From positions 1-64,000 of the forward strand of contig JAAWTG010000002.1 in NCBI GenBank assembly GCA_022801925.1: a stretch of DNA of 64,000 nt, written 5' to 3'. Within the stretch, counting starts at the first letter, position 1, and each line of letters starts with the position of its first letter. The notes beneath the pieces are model-generated. The model was given only the letters and a program-made list of their open reading frames with translations, was not told the origin of the DNA and made no database searches. A program made the position numbers and the translations under genes. This stretch comes from Clostridia bacterium. GTDB lineage: Bacteria; Bacillota; Clostridia; RUG12999. Positions 8,629 to 15,017 of this stretch are shown here, piece after piece.

Positions 8629-8839
8629 CTTCTTCTCCACTCCTTATCTCTTTAATGCGTTCTATCAATACGAAGATACATACGCCCGCCAATGCAAGCG
8701 GAATCAGAAGCAACAGCAAACTGAAGCCAAGCGGCAAATCCACCAGCAAAATAGCGACAATGTAGGAAAGTAAAAATAGAACACTGATACAGGTAATTGT
8801 AATGGGTGCAATTAATTGTTTGTTTTTTTTGGAATCCAT
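8609..8839 (-). CDS. Small membrane protein encoded with ybjQ
   Basis: A 76-residue protein starting at ATG 8839 behind GGAAGGTGG. It has two hydrophobic helices (about residues 7-30 and 36-58) and a short charged tail ending in EEDDLSQY. It has no motif I recognise. Its stop overlaps the YbjQ start, so it is the first gene of a two-gene operon and may be the membrane partner of the YbjQ protein; that role is inferred only from context. Confidence 0.75.
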   Translation of the reverse strand: MDSKKNKQLIAPITITCISVLFLLSYIVAILLVDLPLGFSLLLLLIPLALAGVCIFVLIERIKEIRSGEEDDLSQY

Positions 8840-8889
8840 ATTTAGCCACCTTCCAAACTGCAAACATGAATGATTATTTTGCAATTTTT

Positions 8890-8918
8890 ATTATAGAACA
8901 ATTCAGAAAAGAAGTCAA
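8890..8918 (-). promoter_or_regulatory. Promoter of the small membrane protein / ybjQ operon
   Basis: On the minus strand: TTGACT, 17-nt spacer, TATAAT, about 50 nt upstream of ATG 8839. This is a near-consensus sigma-A promoter. Confidence 0.82.
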
Positions 8919-8983
8919 CCTGTTTTATCAATATTCTGAAAAACCTTATTTGCATTTGTTAAGAGGGAATATCATAGGATAAA

Positions 8984-9025
8984 GCATAGGAAAGAGAATC
9001 GAATATAAAATGAGTCTCGTATGCC
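8984..9025. repeat. Decayed copy of the TA-flanked inverted-repeat element
   Basis: It contains GAGAATCGAATAT, close to the left end of the 31903-32215 element (GAGAATTGAATAT), and ends in ATGAGTCTCGTATGCC followed by TA. That matches the element's right end (ATGAGATTCGACTCCCTTATGCC, TA) with an internal gap. It reads as two element ends with the middle deleted. Confidence 0.45.
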
Positions 9026-9060
9026 TACAATTATCAAAACACATTTATAATAAAAAAATG

Positions 9061-9089
9061 TTGAAATGTGACGAGATTTGTGGTATTCT
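9061..9089 (+). promoter_or_regulatory. Promoter of the Tim44-like/zinc-ribbon cluster
   Basis: TTGAAA, 17-nt spacer, TATTCT. It points at the first gene of the 9339-14784 cluster, giving a leader of about 240 nt before ATG 9339. Confidence 0.6.
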
Positions 9090-9149
9090 AAAGGAGAGAA
9101 AACAATGCGGGAAAGTTCTAGTAACAAAAATGATACATGCCTGCGAAAA

Positions 9150-9293
9150 GGGGAGCTGTAACGTGAAAGTTCCTTTCACGTTAGCCTTCGGCGGAATAAA
9201 AGGCGCGTGCGAAATTTTGCTCACCTTCGGCTCGCAAACGCACATGCGCAAAAAAATCTCTTATCATTCCTTGCCCTGCCGATAAGAGAAATT
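9150..9293 (+). other. Hairpin-rich leader or interspersed repeat upstream of the zinc-ribbon cluster
   Basis: Three inverted repeats follow each other: TAACGTGAAAG with CTTTCACGTTA (about 9160-9183), GCGCGTGCGA with TCGCAAACGCACATGCGC (about 9202-9250), and TCTCTTATC with GATAAGAGA (about 9258-9290). The block lies between the promoter and the first gene. It could be a regulatory leader RNA or a mobile repeat of the kind scattered in Clostridia genomes; only one copy is in this window. Confidence 0.45.
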
Positions 9294-9338
9294 TAATTTT
9301 TATTTGTGCCGATGCAGGGCGGCGGAATGGAGATTTTT

Positions 9339-10298
9339 ATGAAACGAAGTAAAGTGATAGTGGCGGCGCTGCTGGCGCTGATACTGCAATTTGGTATGGT
9401 AACGGGTGTTGGTATACAGAACCATATGACAAATGCAGCGGCATATGAATTGATACCGGTGGGGGTTGGTAATCAAAACAGCTACCGTTCCAGCGGCGGA
9501 AGCAGTTCGCGTTCCAGGTCTTCCTATTCCGGTTCCTATCGGAGCGGAAGCAGCAGTGACGGCGAATCGCTGGCATGGTTATTGTTATTCATGTCCACAC
9601 ATCCGATTGGGTCGGGTGCGGTGATTATCGTTTTGATTGTGCTGGCGATTTTGTGGAACAAAAAGAAAAACAGCGGCAATGCGGGCAATATGGGAAATGT
9701 AGGTCAGGCGCCGGTATATCAGCCGAAAATGCCGGCAGATTTGACGCCGCTGGAGGCATTGGATCCGGAATTTTCTGCCGACCAGTTTATTAGCTGGACA
9801 AAAGAAGTGTTTGTCACACTAAATCAGGCGTGGACTGCTAAGGATTGGTCTAAAATCCGTCCGTTTGAGTCAGACGCATTGTTCAAAGAACACAGTCAAT
9901 TGCTGGAGGATTACATCAACGGCGGAAAAACCAATGTATTGGACCGTGTTGCTGTCAAAGACGCTGTGATTACCAATTACTATGAGGACAGTCAGAATGA
10001 ATATCTGGAGGTTACCATGCTGACCAATATGATAGATTATGTTGTGGAGGACGCGACCGGAAAAGTGACGGCGGGCGACAAGACAACGCTTTGGGATATG
10101 GAATACACGCTGAAATTTATGCGCAGCCGCGGCGTGAAAACGGCGGGCAACATGGAAGGACTTGCAACGGTGAACTGCCCGAACTGCGGTGCGCCGACAG
10201 AAGTAACGTCGCAGGGACAGTGTGAATATTGTAAATCTGTTATCACAACAGGCAAATATAACTGGGTGCTGTGCAGCTATACCGGAAGAAATCTGTAA
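9339..10298 (+). CDS. Membrane protein with Tim44-like domain and C-terminal zinc ribbon (cluster member 1)
   Basis: A 319-residue protein, first of five paralogues. ATG 9339 is chosen because GGAG lies 6 nt upstream; the track start is 11 codons earlier. An N-terminal signal/anchor helix (about 5-25) is followed by a Ser/Arg/Gly/Tyr-rich stretch (about 48-78), a transmembrane helix (about 82-108), a Tim44-like domain (about 130-275, with LDPEFSADQFISWTKEVF) and a zinc ribbon CPNCGA...CEYCKS (about 283-303). Tim44-like domains bind membranes or partners. Only this member carries the Ser-rich extracytoplasmic stretch. The cluster resembles the membrane partners of PspA in Bacillus (ydjGHI), but the exact role is inferred. 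Confidence 0.8.
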   Translation: MKRSKVIVAALLALILQFGMVTGVGIQNHMTNAAAYELIPVGVGNQNSYRSSGGSSSRSRSSYSGSYRSGSSSDGESLAWLLLFMSTHPIGSGAVIIVLIVLAILWNKKKNSGNAGNMGNVGQAPVYQPKMPADLTPLEALDPEFSADQFISWTKEVFVTLNQAWTAKDWSKIRPFESDALFKEHSQLLEDYINGGKTNVLDRVAVKDAVITNYYEDSQNEYLEVTMLTNMIDYVVEDATGKVTAGDKTTLWDMEYTLKFMRSRGVKTAGNMEGLATVNCPNCGAPTEVTSQGQCEYCKSVITTGKYNWVLCSYTGRNL

Positions 10299-10366
10299 TA
10301 ACAGAAACATGAAGCGAACCTGCGCTTGGATAAACAGGAGAAAATATCCTATTATGGGGGTGGTGC

Positions 10367-11080
10367 ATGATGCATGAATCGGATATTATCCTTTTATTTG
10401 AATTTATGTGCATATTGATAGGCGGCGTTATTACACTTATTTGTATTTATTATGATAAACAAAAAGCGAAAAACAGCCAAATGGTAAAGACATTCCCGCC
10501 GCTAAAGCAGGCGGACATTTCGGCGCTGAAAAGAAAAGAACCGCGGTTTTCGGCATTTCACTTTACCAGATGGACAGGGGAATTGTTTCGACAGCTGGCA
10601 ATAGCATATCGGGTGGAAGAACTGGAACCGATTCGCCCCTGCATGACAGATGAATTTTATGAAAGCTGCCGGAATCGGCTCATAGCATTAGAAAAACAGG
10701 GCGAGAGAGAGGTTTATAAGTGGATTGAGGTTAGAAATGCCGTTATTACCGGCTGCCGCGTGCAAGAACAGCAGGAACAACTGATTGTTACATTGCAATT
10801 TACAACCATTTGTTATAAAATGGATATGAAAACAAACCGTATCATAAGCGGAAACGCCGATACAACCGCTCGGTTTCAATATGAATTGGCGTTTGTGCGC
10901 TACCATGCGCAGCAGAAGAAAGCTGTCCCGCGGGCGGAATACTGTCCGCACTGCGGCGCACCGATAGAAAAGAAGGGACAAGGACAGTGCGACTATTGCA
11001 AATCCAAACTTGCAGTGGCAGTGAGCGGCAACAGAAATCGTAGTTGGAGGCTATGCTGCTGCGCCAAGATAGAGTGGTAG
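10367..11080 (+). CDS. Tim44-like/zinc-ribbon membrane protein (cluster member 2)
   Basis: A 237-residue paralogue. One N-terminal membrane helix (about 7-28) is followed by a Tim44-like domain (about 45-185, PRFSAFHFTRWTGELFRQ) and a zinc ribbon CPHCGA...CDYCKS (about 192-212). The start is ATG 10367 or the next ATG at 10370, both behind GGGGGTGG. It is most similar to member 4 (shared IRP, ITG(C/Y)RVQ and QYELAF/KYELEF blocks), while members 3 and 5 form another pair. It is 68 nt after member 1. The function is unknown; it is likely an inner-leaflet or cytoplasm-facing adaptor tethered to the membrane. Confidence 0.8.
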   Translation: MMHESDIILLFEFMCILIGGVITLICIYYDKQKAKNSQMVKTFPPLKQADISALKRKEPRFSAFHFTRWTGELFRQLAIAYRVEELEPIRPCMTDEFYESCRNRLIALEKQGEREVYKWIEVRNAVITGCRVQEQQEQLIVTLQFTTICYKMDMKTNRIISGNADTTARFQYELAFVRYHAQQKKAVPRAEYCPHCGAPIEKKGQGQCDYCKSKLAVAVSGNRNRSWRLCCCAKIEW

Positions 11081-11149
11081 CAGAGGCACTGCGCCGGAGG
11101 GGATTGACAAAGTGTGGGGCAGCGGAAGAATGAAAAATGATGGTGGTAC

Positions 11150-11881
11150 ATGATGGGATATTTGGAAAATTTTTTAATGCGGATCATGTGGAATGAATTT
11201 GAAAAGCTGGACGGATACAGCGGCGGAGACGAACCGCTTTGGATTCAGTGGACGAGACCGTCATATCCTAAAGTAGAAGAAACCGATTTAGCGCGTCTGA
11301 TAGTGAAAGATTCAAATTTTTCGCCGGAGCGGTTTGTTGACGATGTGGAACAATTGTTTTTGCGTGTGACGCAGGCGGAGGAGAACAATGATTTAAACAG
11401 CATTCAGCCCTATATCACAACAAGTTTGTATGGGCGTCTTCAAAAACGGCTGCGGGACTATAAAAAGTCTCATGAAAAGCCTGTTTACAAACGCATGACA
11501 ATCAGCAATGCCGTCATCACGGATTATGAGGAAAAACAGTATAGCGATTATCTGGAAGTGACGCTGCAAATATTGATGGTGCATTATGTTATAAATTGTG
11601 ATACAGGAAAATTGAGATGGAAACATTCAAAACGGTTGGAGCGATTTCAATATCAAATGGAATTTGTTTGCCGTGAAATAGAGCAGATGCCGAAAAAACG
11701 GAGAATACATTGCCCGCACTGCGGCGCGACGATTGTCGTGCAGGGGCAGGTAAAATGCCCGTATTGTAAATCTATTGTGACCATGCAGGGATCCCAAAGC
11801 GGACAGGGGAAACAGAGATGGAAGTGGCTGCTGAACGATATCAGCGGCGGACGCTGCGAATCGGATAGTATTTGGGGATAA
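11150..11881 (+). CDS. Tim44-like/zinc-ribbon protein without clear membrane helix (cluster member 3)
   Basis: A 243-residue paralogue with a Tim44-like domain (about 50-185, NFSPERFVDDVEQLF), the conserved NAVITDYEEKQYSDYLEVTL segment and a zinc ribbon CPHCGA...CPYCKS (about 193-213). Unlike members 1, 2, 4 and 5, its N-terminus (MMGYLENFLMRIMWNEFEK) is at best amphipathic, so this one may be peripheral rather than integral. The ribosome site is weak (GGTGG). It pairs most closely with member 5. Confidence 0.78.
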   Translation: MMGYLENFLMRIMWNEFEKLDGYSGGDEPLWIQWTRPSYPKVEETDLARLIVKDSNFSPERFVDDVEQLFLRVTQAEENNDLNSIQPYITTSLYGRLQKRLRDYKKSHEKPVYKRMTISNAVITDYEEKQYSDYLEVTLQILMVHYVINCDTGKLRWKHSKRLERFQYQMEFVCREIEQMPKKRRIHCPHCGATIVVQGQVKCPYCKSIVTMQGSQSGQGKQRWKWLLNDISGGRCESDSIWG

Positions 11882-11910
11882 AAGGAAAATGCGGATAGGG
11901 GGCGTGGAAG

Positions 11911-12639
11911 TTGCTAGGCGTTTTGTTTTGCATATTTTGCATACTTTGCGTGATACTTGGTTTTTGCATCAATAAACTCATGTCCGGCAGAAACGGCGAC
12001 CTTGAATATGAAATGCAGGAGGGCGCGCCGGAAGAAATTCCGCAAGTGGGGTTTCCGCCGCTGCACGCGGTGAATTTATCGGAACTGCGCAAGAAAGAGC
12101 CGGAATTTTCTTCAGGGCGTTTTATCAAATGGGGCAGAGAACTGTTTTGGCAGTTTGCCAACGCGTCAGAGGAGTGGGAGATAGAACCAATTCGACCGTA
12201 TCTCACGGAAGGATTTTACCGAAGCTGTCAAAACAGATGCCAAGATTTGCAAAAACGCGGCGTGAAAATTGTTTATGAACAACGCATAGAACAAAATATT
12301 GCCATTACCGGCTACCGCGTGCAAAATCAGCAGGAATATCTTGCCATGGCATTGCAGGTCTACATCACTTTTGCTATGATAGATGTGAGAACAGGCAGAA
12401 GAGTTGACGGAAAACGCAGTACGTCGCGGCACATGAAATATGAACTGGAATTTATGCGGCAGACCGCCGGAGATATGCCGGATATGGTGCGCGGGGGATG
12501 CTGTCCGCATTGCGGCGCACCGGTAGAAAACGACAGGCAGGAACGGTGTAGTTATTGCAGAGAAAAATTGATATTTGAACCTAAGACGGAAAACTGTAAT
12601 TGGCTGCTAGGCAAATGTACAGAGAAGCGGTATGAGTAG
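11911..12639 (+). CDS. Tim44-like/zinc-ribbon membrane protein (cluster member 4)
   Basis: A 242-residue paralogue starting with TTG 11911 behind GGGGGCGTGG. The N-terminal helix is very hydrophobic and cysteine-rich (VLFCIFCILCVILGFC, about 3-19). The Tim44-like domain (about 50-180, PEFSSGRFIKWGRELF) is followed by a zinc ribbon CPHCGA...CSYCRE (about 196-216). It is the closest relative of member 2. Together with member 5 it looks like the product of a duplicated two-gene unit (members 2-3 giving 4-5). The start is 29 nt after the member 3 stop. Confidence 0.78.
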   Translation: MLGVLFCIFCILCVILGFCINKLMSGRNGDLEYEMQEGAPEEIPQVGFPPLHAVNLSELRKKEPEFSSGRFIKWGRELFWQFANASEEWEIEPIRPYLTEGFYRSCQNRCQDLQKRGVKIVYEQRIEQNIAITGYRVQNQQEYLAMALQVYITFAMIDVRTGRRVDGKRSTSRHMKYELEFMRQTAGDMPDMVRGGCCPHCGAPVENDRQERCSYCREKLIFEPKTENCNWLLGKCTEKRYE

Positions 12640-12692
12640 AGTGATTATTTCGCAGATGAAAGATAATGCGATAATAAAAGGGGGGCAGCAAG

Positions 12693-13445
12693 GTGTCCGA
12701 GGGTCTTGCAGCAATTGTAGGCGTGATAGTGATTATTGGCTATCTTTTACTGGGTTATTATACAGATGAAACGGAGGGCGCCGAAAGACGTGAACCGTGG
12801 ACAGTGTTCAGGAGACCGCGAAAGAGAAAAAACACTATCTATGACCATCAGCAAGTGCAAAGGGCAGATTTGACGCGGTTGATGGTAAAAGAACCGAAGT
12901 TTTCTACTGATAGGTTTGCGTCCGACGCAAGAGAACTGTTTTTTAGCGTTATCGGCGCGCTGAAACGTAAGGATATCAAGGAACTTCGACCGCATGTCAC
13001 CGGAAAAATGTACGATACGCTCGGGAAAAAGCTGTTGGAATATCAAAATTTGAACAGAAAAGAAGTTTGGGACCGCATTATGGTCAACAATGCTGTCGTT
13101 ACCGATTATCAGGAAAGGAAAAACAGCGATGTGCTGGAGGTCACGGTGCATGTGACCATGAACCACTATGTGGAGGACAAAAAGACGGGCGCAATTTTGG
13201 AAGGAGATTTATTGGGACTGTATAAGTATGAATATCAAATGGAATATATCCGCAGAGAAAACAGAAAATTACCGGAAGGCGTGCGGGAAACCTTTTGCCC
13301 GCATTGCGGCGCGCCGCTGAAAGTGGGGAGTCAAACAAAATGTCCCTATTGTAAATCCATTATTATGACAAATGTGGAAGAAGGTCAGCGCATGGGAAAA
13401 AGCAGTCAGTGGCTGCTGAATCAGATGCATGGCAAAGTGTTATAA
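12693..13445 (+). CDS. Tim44-like/zinc-ribbon membrane protein (cluster member 5)
   Basis: A 250-residue paralogue starting with GTG 12693 behind AAGGGGGG. It has an N-terminal membrane helix (about 5-25), a Tim44-like domain (about 53-195, PKFSTDRFASDARELFF), the NNAVVTDYQERKNSDVLEVT segment shared with member 3, and a zinc ribbon CPHCGA...CPYCKS (about 206-226). It directly precedes the SPFH gene (46 nt), which suggests one transcript and one complex. Confidence 0.8.
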   Translation: MSEGLAAIVGVIVIIGYLLLGYYTDETEGAERREPWTVFRRPRKRKNTIYDHQQVQRADLTRLMVKEPKFSTDRFASDARELFFSVIGALKRKDIKELRPHVTGKMYDTLGKKLLEYQNLNRKEVWDRIMVNNAVVTDYQERKNSDVLEVTVHVTMNHYVEDKKTGAILEGDLLGLYKYEYQMEYIRRENRKLPEGVRETFCPHCGAPLKVGSQTKCPYCKSIIMTNVEEGQRMGKSSQWLLNQMHGKVL

Positions 13446-13491
13446 ATCCATTTTATATAGAAATTTATAGTTGATGAAAGGAAGGGTAATC

Positions 13492-14784
13492 ATGGGATTG
13501 ATTAAAGCATTCAGTGGGGCGGTTCGTTCAGAACTGGCAGACCAGTGGAAAGAGTATTTTTATTGTGACAGCATGGGAACAAGTACGCTTCTTTGCAAAG
13601 GTGCAAAGAGAACAGGAACAACACAGTTCAAAAGCAGCAACACCAAAGCAAGCGACAACGTCATTTCGGAAGGGTCTATGATTGCGGTCAATGAAGGACA
13701 GGCTATGCTGGTGGTGGAGAACGGTAAAATCGTTGATTTTACCTGCGAACCGGGCGGATACCGTTATGATTTCAAAACGGAACCGTCGCTGTTTTCCGGC
13801 AGTTTCGGCAATGCGCTGACCAGAACCTTTCAGGAGGTTGGGAAACGGTTTGCGCTTGGCGGAGAAACCGGAAAAGACCAGCGGGTATATTATGTGAATC
13901 TCAAGGAAATTGTCGGCAACAAATTTGGGTCGGCGCAGCCTATGCCCTATGACGACCCGTACTATAAAACTGTGTTATACGTCCGCTATTTCGGCGTATA
14001 CAGTTTCAAAGTGACCGACCCGCTGCGTCTCTATACGGCGGTCGCCGGAAATGTGGAAAAAGAATACCGCGCCGGTCAATTGCAGGAACAAAGCGATACA
14101 GAGTTCTATGGCGCGCTGGATACGGCGATGTCCAAATTGGCGGCAGACGGCGTGAAATTTAGTATGCTGCCCTCCAAACAGATGGAGCTTGCCAATTATA
14201 TGAACGAAGCGCTGGACGAATCATGGCGGCAGCTGCGCGGACTGGAAATTATTTCGGTGGGTATCAACAAAATCACGCCCGACGATAAATCCAGAGAACG
14301 GATTGAACAGTTCGACAACGCGACCATGTTGGGCGGTAATCAGGCGGCAATGCAGGGACGCATGACGAGCGCACAGGCAACCGCATTTGAAAACATGGGC
14401 AAACAGTCCGCCGGTACAAGCGGAATGGATATGATGGGCATGGCGTTTGGCGTGCAGGCAATGAATCAGATGGGACAAATGATGCAGCAGCAAACGCCGC
14501 AAGCGGCGCCGCAGTCTGCCACACCGCAGCCTGAAACGGCGCAGAAGGAAGCGGATACATGGAAATGCGCGTGTGGTGCGGAAAATGCAGGAAAGTTCTG
14601 TAGTGAATGCGGACTGGAAAAACCCAAGACGGAAACGGAATGGGTGTGCGCGTGCGGTACAAAGAATGCAGGAAAATTCTGTAGTGAATGCGGTAAACCA
14701 CGTCCGGAGGAAGGCTGGACGTGTGCGTGCGGCGCAGAAAACAAAGGGAAATTCTGCAGCGAATGCGGCAGCCCCAGACCGTAA
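13492..14784 (+). CDS. SPFH-domain, YdjI/virion-core-like protein with three zinc ribbons
   Basis: A 430-residue cytoplasmic protein. ATG 13492 follows AAAGGAAGGG by 7 nt; the track start is 7 codons earlier. Residues about 1-290 match the YdjI-like SPFH branch (MGLIKAFSGA, DQWKEYF, then IISVGINKITPDD). A Met/Gln/Ala-rich linker follows, then three near-identical ribbon modules of the form C-A-C-G-(A/T)-(E/K)-N-(A/K)-G-K-F-C-S-E-C-G. SPFH proteins form membrane-associated ring scaffolds. In B. subtilis YdjI works with YdjG and YdjH to recruit PspA under membrane stress. Here it ends a cluster of five zinc-ribbon membrane proteins, so it is the likely scaffold. The stop is followed by a strong terminator. 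Confidence 0.85.
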   Translation: MGLIKAFSGAVRSELADQWKEYFYCDSMGTSTLLCKGAKRTGTTQFKSSNTKASDNVISEGSMIAVNEGQAMLVVENGKIVDFTCEPGGYRYDFKTEPSLFSGSFGNALTRTFQEVGKRFALGGETGKDQRVYYVNLKEIVGNKFGSAQPMPYDDPYYKTVLYVRYFGVYSFKVTDPLRLYTAVAGNVEKEYRAGQLQEQSDTEFYGALDTAMSKLAADGVKFSMLPSKQMELANYMNEALDESWRQLRGLEIISVGINKITPDDKSRERIEQFDNATMLGGNQAAMQGRMTSAQATAFENMGKQSAGTSGMDMMGMAFGVQAMNQMGQMMQQQTPQAAPQSATPQPETAQKEADTWKCACGAENAGKFCSECGLEKPKTETEWVCACGTKNAGKFCSECGKPRPEEGWTCACGAENKGKFCSECGSPRP

Positions 14785-14805
14785 ATAGAAGGAATAAAGA
14801 ATGAT

Positions 14806-14852
14806 AAAAAAGGTAGTTTGAACTGCTAAGCGCAGTTCAAACTACCTTTTTT
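14806..14852. terminator. Rho-independent terminator of the zinc-ribbon/SPFH cluster
   Basis: A perfect stem GGTAGTTTGAACTGC with its complement and a 5-nt loop TAAGC. It is flanked by A6 on the left and T6 on the right, so it can also serve the minus-strand UPF0182 operon. Confidence 0.93.
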
Positions 14853-14920
14853 GCTAAAATGAATTGTCCGTTAAGAATGGGTATCTTTTGACGAATAGTG
14901 CCAATGGTTGCTTTATATCT

Positions 14921-14997
14921 ACCCTATGTGAGTATAATGCGCCGACAGCACGATTCGCTGTACCGATTGCCTAACATGGTATTATACTCGAATAGGT
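14921..14997. repeat. 77-bp imperfect palindrome (possible miniature mobile element)
   Basis: The ends ACCCTATGTGAGTATAAT and ATTATACTCGAATAGGT form an imperfect inverted repeat. The middle holds a second short hairpin, ACAGC-ACGATTC-GCTGT. It has no coding capacity and lies between two converging operons. It may be a small non-autonomous element or an extra 3' hairpin of the minus-strand operon. Confidence 0.5.
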
Positions 14998-15017
14998 TTG
15001 ATTCACACAAATTAGAT

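Larger units (their letters stand above)
8840..9338. other. 499-bp intergenic region with two promoters, repeat remnant and structured leader
   Basis: This gene-free stretch holds the minus-strand promoter at 8890, a decayed copy of the inverted-repeat element at about 8984-9025, a plus-strand promoter at 9061 and a hairpin-rich leader from 9150 to 9293. The ORF track entry at 9010-9285 is not a convincing gene: it spans the promoter and the hairpins. An 18-codon reading frame from ATG 9105 (MRESSSNK) has AAAGGAG in front, but that motif overlaps the expected transcription start. Confidence 0.6.

Noticed and set aside
9010-9285. 91-residue ORF upstream of the zinc-ribbon cluster
   Set aside because: It starts upstream of the promoter at 9061-9089 and crosses the hairpin block; no ribosome site for any of its Met codons fits.
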